Below, piece by piece: positions 33,620 through 41,163 of a DNA stretch of 41,163 bases. The notes below the pieces were generated by a model, which did no database searches, was not told the DNA's origin, and worked only from the letters and a program-made list of their open reading frames with translations. The first letter of the stretch is position 1. Every line of letters starts with the position of its first letter. This DNA comes from Acidobacteriaceae bacterium (GTDB lineage: Bacteria; Acidobacteriota; Terriglobia; Terriglobales; Acidobacteriaceae): positions 1-41,163 of the forward strand of contig JASHTS010000240.1 of the NCBI GenBank assembly GCA_030040425.1. The letters run 5' to 3'. The position numbers and the translations under genes were made by a program.

Positions 33620-35536
33620 TCAAGTCAAGGCAGTCGGCGGACGAAAACCTTGCGGCCATCTCGTTTCACTCTGCCGCAACGGCACGGCGAGCAACGCGTA
33701 GTAGTCGTCCGTCAGGTAACCTTCGTACCCCTTCCAGGTGCCGTCCCATCGCCGCCAATCCGGTGAGGTTCCCGCCGCATTCTTGCCTTCAAAGCCGCAA
33801 TTGCCGTAAGCTTCGAGCATGGGAAGAAGGATCTGGTCAGCTTCTTCTCTGCGGCCCAAATCGTAAAGAGCGGCGAGAGTGAAGAAGGCAAACGCGCCCG
33901 TCGCGCCGCCGTTCTCGTAGTTTTGAAAGCCGTCGGAATTGTCGGGCCGGGAACCGCAACCGAACCGGCCGTTTCCCCGCTTGTCGACGCAATCCTTCAG
34001 TGCCACCGAGACCAGATTGCCGGGCAAGCCCATTGCAAACTCATCATAGCCAACCGCCTTCATCTTTTCGAGCAGCCTGTCCATGATGGCGTTGGCCTGC
34101 GGCTTGGGCACCAGCCCGTAATGAATGGCGATGCCGTTCACCCATAAAAAGTAGTAATCGTGCAATTGCCCATCGGCGCTGCGCCATCCACCGAGTACGC
34201 CCGTCTCGGGATCGTAAAAGCACCTGTAGTACGCGTCTCGCAGTTTGTCCGCGGCGGCCTGATAGCGTGCTGCGTCGGCCCACTTCGCCACTTTGTCTGC
34301 CAGCGCCGCCATATTGCGGAGCGCGCGATACGCGAGTGCATTGCCGTACGCATCTTCGTGACCGAAGCCTATGGTGTCCCACCAGTTCGACGGCCTGAAG
34401 GTTGGATCTCCATCTTTCCATATGCCTGAATTTCCGCTGACGCTATATTTGAACAGTCCGTCGCCATCGGTATCGGATTGAAGCAGCGATTCGGCCCAGT
34501 TGCGAATGCCCGCGTAATTTGCGGATAGCCATGCATCGCAATCCCCCTTGCGAACGCAATTGGCGGCGGCGATCAACAAAGCGGGCAAAGCGTCGGAGAA
34601 CGGGCTGGGGCAGCATTGCCAGCCGGGTGCGGGCAACCCGTACGCGGTCCCGCCGGCCAGAATGCGGTCGAGTGTTTGCCGTACGATATGGAGCGCGGTT
34701 AGACCGTCAGCGAGCGGCGGCGTCAGAGCGGCGATGTCCGCAAATTCGTAATAACAGAATGCGCAGGTATCGCTCGCCGTGTTGTTGGCAAGCGCCGGAT
34801 ATTTTGGATTGAGTTGCAGGGCATTCAACCAGTTGCGGCGGAATGCGTCGAATCGCGCATCATCGCCGATTCCCGGCAAATCCGGATAAAGAGCGGTCAC
34901 TTCCAGCGTATAGACTATGCGCTGATGCTCCTGGTTAGCTCCAGGCAGCGAGAGCTTTGCTGCGGACTTCGGCCGGTCGGAAATATATGCGAGGCCGACA
35001 TCGGGGACGCTCGCGGTCAGTCGCATCGCGCCCTGTCCTGGAAAGTGCATCAACACGGGCACAGCCAGCAAATCATCCTTGCGGAACACGCCCAGCACCG
35101 TGCTGTGGACTTGGGACAAGTCAAAATGAAAGATCATCGGATGCGGAACCAGCTCTGCGCACCACTGGGATGTCAGCACAATCTTGCTTTCAGAAAATTC
35201 GAAGGTCCACGGTGGTGCTGCGTCCTCGCTCGCTCCGGCCACACGGTATTCCACGCGTCGCCCTGTCCCTGATGAAGAGCTCGAGGCCGCGTAGACTGCG
35301 CTTGTGCCCGTCGCCGGAAAAATGTTGGCGCCGCGGCGGCCCTTGCCCAGACCGTCAATCGTGAGCGACAGAAACTCCGGCGCCGATGAAGATATATGCG
35401 CGTCGAGACTCTCGGAAGAATAGTGGAGTCCGTCGGCTGAATCCCCGTGCGATTCGAGGGCGCGGCCGGCCCTCGAAAAGAACGCGCCGACGGCCGTTAC
35501 GGCTGCAGTTTTCAGAACTTTTCTGCGGTTAAGCAT
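33620..35536 (-). CDS. Tat-exported six-hairpin glycosidase-like protein
   Basis: Probable secreted carbohydrate-active enzyme, 638 aa from ATG 35536. Tat signal NRRKVLKTAAVTAVGAFF at residues 3-20. The N-terminal 240 residues look like a beta sandwich; the C-terminal 380 residues show repeated helical pairs and motifs such as CYYEFADIAALTPPLADGLT, DTDGDGLFKYSV, WWDTIGFGHEDAYGNALAYR, GGWRSADGQLHDYYFLWVNG and NYENGGATGAFAFFTLAALY, consistent with an (alpha/alpha)6 barrel. GH family and catalytic acids cannot be assigned by eye. The frame is open 285 bp further upstream, but that part overlaps a decayed LacI gene, so the later start is chosen (GAAGGGCGG upstream). It sits among galactose-type glycosidases. 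Confidence 0.78.
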   Translation of the reverse strand: MLNRRKVLKTAAVTAVGAFFSRAGRALESHGDSADGLHYSSESLDAHISSSAPEFLSLTIDGLGKGRRGANIFPATGTSAVYAASSSSSGTGRRVEYRVAGASEDAAPPWTFEFSESKIVLTSQWCAELVPHPMIFHFDLSQVHSTVLGVFRKDDLLAVPVLMHFPGQGAMRLTASVPDVGLAYISDRPKSAAKLSLPGANQEHQRIVYTLEVTALYPDLPGIGDDARFDAFRRNWLNALQLNPKYPALANNTASDTCAFCYYEFADIAALTPPLADGLTALHIVRQTLDRILAGGTAYGLPAPGWQCCPSPFSDALPALLIAAANCVRKGDCDAWLSANYAGIRNWAESLLQSDTDGDGLFKYSVSGNSGIWKDGDPTFRPSNWWDTIGFGHEDAYGNALAYRALRNMAALADKVAKWADAARYQAAADKLRDAYYRCFYDPETGVLGGWRSADGQLHDYYFLWVNGIAIHYGLVPKPQANAIMDRLLEKMKAVGYDEFAMGLPGNLVSVALKDCVDKRGNGRFGCGSRPDNSDGFQNYENGGATGAFAFFTLAALYDLGRREEADQILLPMLEAYGNCGFEGKNAAGTSPDWRRWDGTWKGYEGYLTDDYYALLAVPLRQSETRWPQGFRPPTALT

Positions 35537-35689
35537 GTCTGCCGCCCTTCTGGACTGGCACAGAGGATTCGTTTCCGCTTTCTTGCACTCTTCGTTCCGA
35601 GTTACTCTCATGACCGGTTCTTCGAATTGCGATCCATGACCTTCATCTGGTCGGGACCAATGAGATCTGACGACATCAGACCTGAAAGA

Positions 35690-36070
35690 TTTTTCTGTCG
35701 GACCTGGACGAAAGACCGGGGCTCGCGCAGAACCATGCGGCTGAACAGTGCACACGTTACCGTAATCACGAACTCGTTCTCTCCCTGCTGAACCAGGTTT
35801 GTCCTTTCGATCTGAGGCCACGCACCGCCAGTGTTTTCAGAGCGCCTGCGGCGGCTACATCGTTGCAGCACATCACTGCCCATGGAGGCTTGAGGTGTTC
35901 AGCAAGAGGCCCATCCCCTTCGCACTCCGCCGCCCCATGTGCGACCACGCTCGGCCACCAAGTCTTTATCAAATGTAGCGCCGCTCAGCTTCATCGTCTT
36001 GCGCAAAGCATCGTAGCGGATTCGCACGCTGCTGCAGCTCAAACGGCCGATCACGGTCCGCTTTGCCGCG
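35690..36070 (-). pseudogene. LacI-family effector-domain remnant, several frameshifts
   Basis: Three minus frames give successive pieces of a LacI/periplasmic-binding-like domain. First SVRIRYDALRKTMKLSGATF with DKDLVAERGRTWGGG (about 36030-35940). Then, in another frame, LAEHLKPPWAVMCCNDVAAA with GALKTLAVRGLR (about 35915-35805), the conserved P-x-A-V-x-C-x-N-D signature. Finally, less surely, EFVITVTCALFSRMVLREP (about 35770-35710), resembling the family C-terminus. The core segment with the usual GFDD motif is missing, as is the N-terminal HTH. Such regulators normally control neighbouring glycosidase genes (GH2 at right, six-hairpin at left). Confidence 0.65.
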
Positions 36071-36113
36071 CCGGCGGCAGATATGCGCATGTCTTCTTTC
36101 TTACTCTCTCCCA

Positions 36114-38513
36114 TCACTCCGAGCGCCTCTCTACTTGAATTTCCACCCGCTGTGTTCCGAGCGCAGCATGCCGTGCCTCGATCCGGATCACACCCGCGCT
36201 CGCCGGCAGAGTCTTCACCCACACCGCGCCTGCTCCGCCGCTATTCTCCAATGAGAACGGATTGTCTCCTAGGATCTCTCCCGGTCCTTCGAGCTGCAAC
36301 GCAACCTCGCCGCCGGCAAACGCCCGTAGCGTTCCAAATCGATCTTCTGCTCCGAACGCCAGGCGCGTAGCATCCACGCCATTGCCCAACAGCACTGCAT
36401 CGTCTGCGCGCAACCAGAGCCGGTCAGCGGTGCGATCTGCCGAAAACGACCGCGACAGCACCAACTTTTCTCCCACGAATCCATCGATTCGAAGCTCCGG
36501 TTGCGCAGGGACGTCCACCGTTAAATCGGCGAGGAACGGTGGATACCGCAGCCCGCCGAATTCAGCCCGGTCGGGCTCGAGCCGCGCGCGCAGCTTCCCG
36601 CCCAGGTACACCTCGAGCCGCTCGCAGTTCGAAAAGATCGCTGCGTGATCTCCCGGCCCTGCCGGCGTCTGCTCTCCGAAATCCCAATAAAAATCCGGCT
36701 CAATCACGGGACGCACCTTGGGATCGACCTGGGCCTTGTAAAAGCTCGCACCCAGCTTCTCGATCCGGAACACGTCGATCACGCCGGGGCACTTGATCGC
36801 GTCCCAGGCATTCATCAGGCTGGGATAATCGAACGCACACCAGGCAGTCACCCCACAAATGTGCGCATTTGCAGCGGCCTTGCTGTGCGCCTGTGCATGT
36901 AGCAGCGCCTGCTGCTGCTCGAGCGGCGCATCCGTACCACGCCGGTACTTCCTGCCGAAGCCCTTTCCGCCATAATTGAACTGCCCCACCGTCTCGCTGA
37001 TCAGATACGGAAATCCCGGCACCGGCTCCTCGATGCCCACGCCTCCATCGGGGGCGGAATGATAATCGTCGAACGCGAACACATCCTGGCCCCACTCCGT
37101 CCGCCAGGTCTTTCGTGAATCGGGCGTCATGGTCCCTGAAGTCGGCCGCGTTCCATCGAACGCCTGCGCCAACGCACGCGTCTTCGTGTACAGTTCCGGA
37201 TCGTTGGGCGACTCATTCACACGCACTCCCCAAATCACGATGGCGGCATGATTGCGATCGCGCTGCACCATCTCTTTCACGTCGCGAATCACACGGTCTT
37301 TGAACGCCGCATCGCCCAGGTACTGCCAACCCGGCGTCTCCTCCCACACCATCAGGCCGAGCTCGTCGCACGCCTCCAGAAACGCTTCCGACTGCGGATA
37401 GTGTGAGCACCGCACCATATTGCAATTCAGATCGCGCTTGAGAATCTCCGCATCGCGCCGCAGCACGCGATCCGCCATGGCGAAACCCGTGTAGGGAAAG
37501 ATCTCATGCCGGTTCAACCCGAAAATCTGCAGCCTCTTGCCGTTCAGATAGAATCCCTCCACCTCGAACCGAGCATCGCGGAATCCTACCCGGGTGCGAT
37601 ACACATGGGACGCGCGTCCCTCGTGAAAGAGCGTAACTTCCACTTGGTAGAGCCGCGGATTCTCCGTGTCCCAAAGGACCACGTTCCCCAGCCTCTCCAG
37701 CAGCATTTCCACATCCTGCTGCGGCATTTTAATTGTGCAATCCAGCGCCGCACGCGCCAACACGCGTTCGCCATCCTTGAGCGCCGCCTCCAGTCTTACC
37801 GCTGCGGGCAACGCGCCCGCCGCATCCACACTACACTTCAGCTGCAACCGCCGTTCAGCGTCCAGCACCTTCACTGGCTTGGCACACACGTCGCGAATAA
37901 ACACGGGAGGCACCGCACGGAGTGTAACCGCGCCGGTGATGCCTGCTGGCAGCAGGTAATCCACCGACTGCGGACCTCTCGGCGAACCCGATGGCGGAGC
38001 ATCCAGCCAGCGTCCATCCACGATCGCGGCCAGAACGTTGTTTCCGTTGTGCAGCAGACCGGTGATCTCGTGCTCCAGCGGCAAGAATCCTCCTTCGCGT
38101 CCGCCGAGCGCATGCCCGTTTACTGCCGGATTGACGCCCTCCATCGCACGGTCAAAATGCAAAAACACGCGCAGCCCTTCGAACGCGCGCGGCAACGCGA
38201 AATGCCGCCGATAAATCCAGACATCCTGCCAGGCGGCCGGATCCCAATTCCGCCAGGAAAGCGGAATCACGCAATGGGGCAGCGTGACGCGCTTGAATCC
38301 GGCATCCACGAACCCGGGCTCCAGTACGCCCGCAATCATCTTGCCGCCAAAGAGCCAGTCCGTATCCAGCCGAACCACGCATTGCGCCGCTCCGCGCTCC
38401 GCCGGTCCTGCTCCCCAGCTCCGCAGCGCGGGCACAGCCACCGCTGCCGCACCGAGCCCTGCGCCAAGAAATCCCCTCCGCGACATCTTGCTCCGTGCAT
38501 TCGATACGTTCAT
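36114..38513 (-). CDS. GH2 beta-galactosidase/beta-glucuronidase-type enzyme, Tat-exported
   Basis: Glycoside hydrolase family 2, 799 aa from ATG 38513 (AGGAAG about 11 bp upstream). Tat signal SRRGFLGAGLGAAAVAVPAL at residues 11-30. Domains in order: sugar-binding jelly roll (about 45-200: WIYRRHFALP, VNGHALGGREGGF), Ig-like (about 205-315), TIM barrel (about 316-640: FYLNGKRLQIFGLNRHE, MVRCSHYPQSEAFLEACDEL), then extra C-terminal beta domains. Acid/base E434 in VIWGVRVNESPNDPE (the R-V/I-N-E-S form known in a GH2 subgroup); nucleophile E507 in YLISETVG. Substrate is probably a beta-galactoside, judging by the nearby GH59; glucuronide cannot be excluded. A longer frame to 38624 lacks a signal. 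Confidence 0.92.
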   Translation of the reverse strand: MNVSNARSKMSRRGFLGAGLGAAAVAVPALRSWGAGPAERGAAQCVVRLDTDWLFGGKMIAGVLEPGFVDAGFKRVTLPHCVIPLSWRNWDPAAWQDVWIYRRHFALPRAFEGLRVFLHFDRAMEGVNPAVNGHALGGREGGFLPLEHEITGLLHNGNNVLAAIVDGRWLDAPPSGSPRGPQSVDYLLPAGITGAVTLRAVPPVFIRDVCAKPVKVLDAERRLQLKCSVDAAGALPAAVRLEAALKDGERVLARAALDCTIKMPQQDVEMLLERLGNVVLWDTENPRLYQVEVTLFHEGRASHVYRTRVGFRDARFEVEGFYLNGKRLQIFGLNRHEIFPYTGFAMADRVLRRDAEILKRDLNCNMVRCSHYPQSEAFLEACDELGLMVWEETPGWQYLGDAAFKDRVIRDVKEMVQRDRNHAAIVIWGVRVNESPNDPELYTKTRALAQAFDGTRPTSGTMTPDSRKTWRTEWGQDVFAFDDYHSAPDGGVGIEEPVPGFPYLISETVGQFNYGGKGFGRKYRRGTDAPLEQQQALLHAQAHSKAAANAHICGVTAWCAFDYPSLMNAWDAIKCPGVIDVFRIEKLGASFYKAQVDPKVRPVIEPDFYWDFGEQTPAGPGDHAAIFSNCERLEVYLGGKLRARLEPDRAEFGGLRYPPFLADLTVDVPAQPELRIDGFVGEKLVLSRSFSADRTADRLWLRADDAVLLGNGVDATRLAFGAEDRFGTLRAFAGGEVALQLEGPGEILGDNPFSLENSGGAGAVWVKTLPASAGVIRIEARHAALGTQRVEIQVERRSE

Positions 38514-38738
38514 CAACACACCATCTTCCTGGCTTGGTACTATCCCTGGAAAAACGCGGCGAAAACAAATCTGACGGCGATGACTGACAGAAAAATTATG
38601 AAGGCCGAACAGCAGAGTTGTCATGTTAGCACTCAGCGGAGGGCACAGGTCAGCCCAGATGGAGACCGACTCGTTGACAAGTTCCCGCCTCCGGCACGCA
38701 GCGATTCATGCCGTTTCCGACCTTTGAATGTCTCGCTT

Positions 38739-39135
38739 CATCCCTTCTCATATTGCTCATCGGTGACGTGTTCCATCCAATCTCCGACGGTTCCATCCAG
38801 CCTCTCCTGAATTGCGATGTGGGTCATTCCGGTTGTGGGCGTTCCGCCATGCCGGTGCCTTTCGCCTGGCTCAAACCAAACGGCGTCTCCCGGTCGCACC
38901 TCCTCGACTGGGCCGCCGGCCCGCCGAACCCAGCCACAACCAGCGGTGATGATCAGAGTCTGACCAAGAGGATTCGTATGCCATGCGGCACGCGCGCCGG
39001 GATTAAAAGTGACGTTTGCTCCGAAACGCGGACGGGATCGGGGCTCTGAAACAAAGGATCGATCCGTACAGCGCCCATGAACTATTCAGCGGGGCCTTCT
39101 GCCGAACCCTGGCTTCCAACTCTCTTGATCTCCAT
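38739..39135 (-). pseudogene. Cupin-domain gene broken by stop codon and frameshift
   Basis: From ATG 39135 (GGGAGAGA upstream) the frame reads [17 protein letters not shown], then a TAG where relatives have Tyr, then [20 protein letters not shown]. At about 39021 one base is missing (CGGAGC for expected CGGGAGC), and the next frame continues [55 protein letters not shown] and ends [14 protein letters not shown] at 38739. That is a complete 132-residue small cupin of the type found with carboxymuconolactone decarboxylase genes, with two inactivating lesions. The typical metal-site HTHPLGQ reads HTNPLGQ. Last gene of the operon that starts beyond the right edge. Confidence 0.85.
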
Positions 39136-39185
39136 GTATGTCTCTCCCTTTGGGAACTCCTTGATCGACGCTTCCCACCCGGGCT

Positions 39186-39578
39186 CTATTCGCGAGGCAT
39201 GACTTTGACTGTTGCAGAACGAGCGCTCGTGCCGATCATCGGCTTAAGGTATGGACTGCTCCCGTATTTGGCCCGGTATGCTTCATCGATGCGATCGTTG
39301 GCCGGGCCACTCACTGGTTCGAAAGAGACTTCTTTCGTCAGTCCCGCTGCTGTGATTCTCCCCGACCGCTGCCGCATCGCAGCCTGATACCAACGAGAAC
39401 TTTGTCCTTTGTAGGCGCGGACAAAGAGTGAGTCATCGACTACAACGGACCAAATCCACGTTGGCGTGCCATATGTCGAGCCGTTCTCGCGAAACGGCGC
39501 GATATGTAAATCATCGGATGCGGCGATCTTGCGGAGTTCGTCTTTTGGCCAGGCGCTCACGATCCACTCCTTTTCCAT
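39186..39578 (-). CDS. DUF2255 family protein
   Basis: Small soluble protein, 130 aa from ATG 39578, of unknown function. DUF2255 features: WPKDELRKIAASDDLHIAPF at the N-terminus, TWIWSVVVDDSLFVRAYKGQ in the centre, SSRWYQAAMRQRSGRI and the end DRIDEAYRAKYGSSPYLKPM. The longer open frame to 39638 overlaps the upstream CMD gene and has no family match, so the shorter start is chosen, giving a 10-bp gap. It is in an operon with the double-CMD protein upstream and the broken cupin gene 50 bp downstream. Such genes often travel with aldo/keto reductases and cupins, suggesting small-molecule oxidoreduction; function inferred only loosely. Confidence 0.9.
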   Translation of the reverse strand: MEKEWIVSAWPKDELRKIAASDDLHIAPFRENGSTYGTPTWIWSVVVDDSLFVRAYKGQSSRWYQAAMRQRSGRITAAGLTKEVSFEPVSGPANDRIDEAYRAKYGSSPYLKPMIGTSARSATVKVMPRE

Positions 39579-39588
39579 TCTGCAGATT

Positions 39589-40323
39589 TCAACGCACATT
39601 CGTCGGCTTTGAGCGTTTCTCAAATACGTCTTTAGCAATCGGTAACGCCGAGAAGACGTTGGGCCAGCCGGCGTAGAACGCCAGATGTGTGAGAACCTCG
39701 GAAGCTTGCGCCTGAGTCAGGCCGTTGTCCATTGCTCTGCTGAGGTGGTACGTAATTTGCGCGACCTGGCCTGCCGCTATGAGAGCGCTGACCGTCACGA
39801 GACTCCGGTCCCTCGGCGCAAGTGCCGGACGCAGCCAGAGATCGTGAAATAGCAAGTCCGTCGTGTACTCGACAACGCCTGGAGCCACAGCCCGGAAGTT
39901 TTGCTCGACGTTCGTCGCGCGTTGCGCCTCTGCCGCTTCATCGAGCGGTAGGAGTCGGGGCGAAACGCCCGGGAGCTGGTCTGCTCCGATTCCACGCTGC
40001 GCAAAGATTGCTTTCAAGCTGGGCACAGCGGAAAGGGCGTTTGACCACCCGCAATAGAACGCAAGGTGAGTCACGATCTCAGAGAGTTCGCTCGCTTTCA
40101 CACCGCTATCGAGAGCGATGTTGAAGTAGTGCAACATTCCAATGGTCTGAATCCGCGCGATCAAGGCAGAGACCGTGACAATGCTCCGGTCCCGGGCCGA
40201 CAGGCCCGGACGCTTCCAGAGGTCGTCAGAAATTGACTTCTGTGTATAGCTGGTCAGTGCCGGTGAAACCGCCTGAATATCCTCAGGTGTCAGCGCGGAC
40301 TGGGGAGGATTCGATGCTGTCAT
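39589..40323 (-). CDS. Tandem carboxymuconolactone decarboxylase-domain protein
   Basis: 244 aa with two CMD (AhpD-like fold) domains, about residues 22-110 and 145-235. The second repeats the first: DLWKRPGLSARDRSIVTVSA versus DLWLRPALAPRDRSLVTVSA, and ELSEIVTHLAFYCGWSNALS versus QASEVLTHLAFYAGWPNVFS. The redox CxxC pair of AhpD is absent; only a single Cys (CGW) is seen in the first repeat. This points to the decarboxylase-like or uncharacterised branch rather than peroxidase support. Start: GGAG 8 bp before ATG 40323. Middle gene of a tight minus-strand operon between the lipocalin-like gene (33-bp gap) and DUF2255. Confidence 0.93.
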   Translation of the reverse strand: MTASNPPQSALTPEDIQAVSPALTSYTQKSISDDLWKRPGLSARDRSIVTVSALIARIQTIGMLHYFNIALDSGVKASELSEIVTHLAFYCGWSNALSAVPSLKAIFAQRGIGADQLPGVSPRLLPLDEAAEAQRATNVEQNFRAVAPGVVEYTTDLLFHDLWLRPALAPRDRSLVTVSALIAAGQVAQITYHLSRAMDNGLTQAQASEVLTHLAFYAGWPNVFSALPIAKDVFEKRSKPTNVR

Positions 40324-40356
40324 TACATGTGCTCCGTTTGCAAGGATTGCAAGTGA

Positions 40357-41163
<807 letters not shown>

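Noticed and set aside
35537..35821. N-terminal extension of the six-hairpin glycosidase
   Set aside because: It lies over the decayed LacI gene in another frame and would bury the Tat signal 96 residues inside.
37506..38810. Plus-strand open frame of 434 codons antisense to GH2
   Set aside because: No recognisable domain; the minus strand encodes a well-marked GH2 enzyme.

Overview
The window (about 41 kb, GC-rich) looks like a chromosome segment of a soil or plant-associated Acidobacteriota, probably of the Terriglobia/Acidobacteriaceae type. The signs are two Oar-like TonB-dependent receptors with an N-terminal carboxypeptidase-regulatory domain, many secreted twin-arginine glycoside hydrolases, a CRTAC1/UnbV FG-GAP protein next to a TPR protein, and a membrane regulator with an N-terminal helical/winged domain. 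This assignment comes from gene content only, not from a search. There is no rRNA, intact tRNA, CRISPR array, insertion sequence or integrase.

Left part (1-16.3 kb). A TonB-dependent receptor that runs off the left edge (minus) stands divergent to a membrane-anchored regulator. A Tat-exported six-hairpin glycosidase-like protein follows. Then come a DeoR repressor divergent from a RhaT-type sugar transporter, and a large class I mannose-6-phosphate-isomerase-like protein with an extra N-terminal domain. Next is a probable L-fucose catabolic locus: GH29 alpha-L-fucosidase (minus), and divergently GntR regulator, SDR dehydrogenase and an L-fuconate-dehydratase-like enolase-superfamily enzyme. 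Converging on these from the right are an L-fuconolactonase-like amidohydrolase and a carboxylesterase, whose reading frames overlap by 4 bp. Together these cover release of fucose, lactone hydrolysis, dehydration and one oxidation. One dehydrogenase and the final aldolase/hydrolase are not in the window.

Junction (18.9-19.3 kb). A short remnant of a mannonate-dehydratase-like gene is followed by the 3' half of a tRNA-Cys(GCA) gene, cut exactly at the anticodon. That is the usual scar of site-specific integration into a tRNA gene, and its orientation predicts that the integrated segment lies to the right of it.

Right part (19.3-38.6 kb). A CRTAC1/UnbV protein is divergent from a second TonB-dependent receptor and a TPR protein. 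A set of minus-strand glycan-degradation genes follows: secreted GH5, GH59 galactocerebrosidase-like enzyme coupled to a sugar-porter MFS, a six-hairpin glycosidase-like protein and a GH2 enzyme. Between these genes lie decayed genes: the 3' end of a DUF5107/TPR gene, a LacI helix-turn-helix fragment and a LacI effector-domain fragment.

Right edge (38.7-41.2 kb). A compact minus-strand operon: aldo/keto reductase (cut by the window end), lipocalin-like protein, double carboxymuconolactone-decarboxylase-domain protein, DUF2255 protein and a cupin gene broken by one stop codon and one frameshift.

Regulatory signals. At least six promoter candidates share a -35 close to TTGACA and a spacer of exactly 18 bp. 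The two divergent promoters of the fucosidase/GntR pair would give almost leaderless mRNAs, and both genes begin with the same palindrome. The DeoR/RhaT intergenic region and the leader of the six-hairpin gene share a palindromic site. All functional calls rest on motif recognition by eye; no database or structure search was run.
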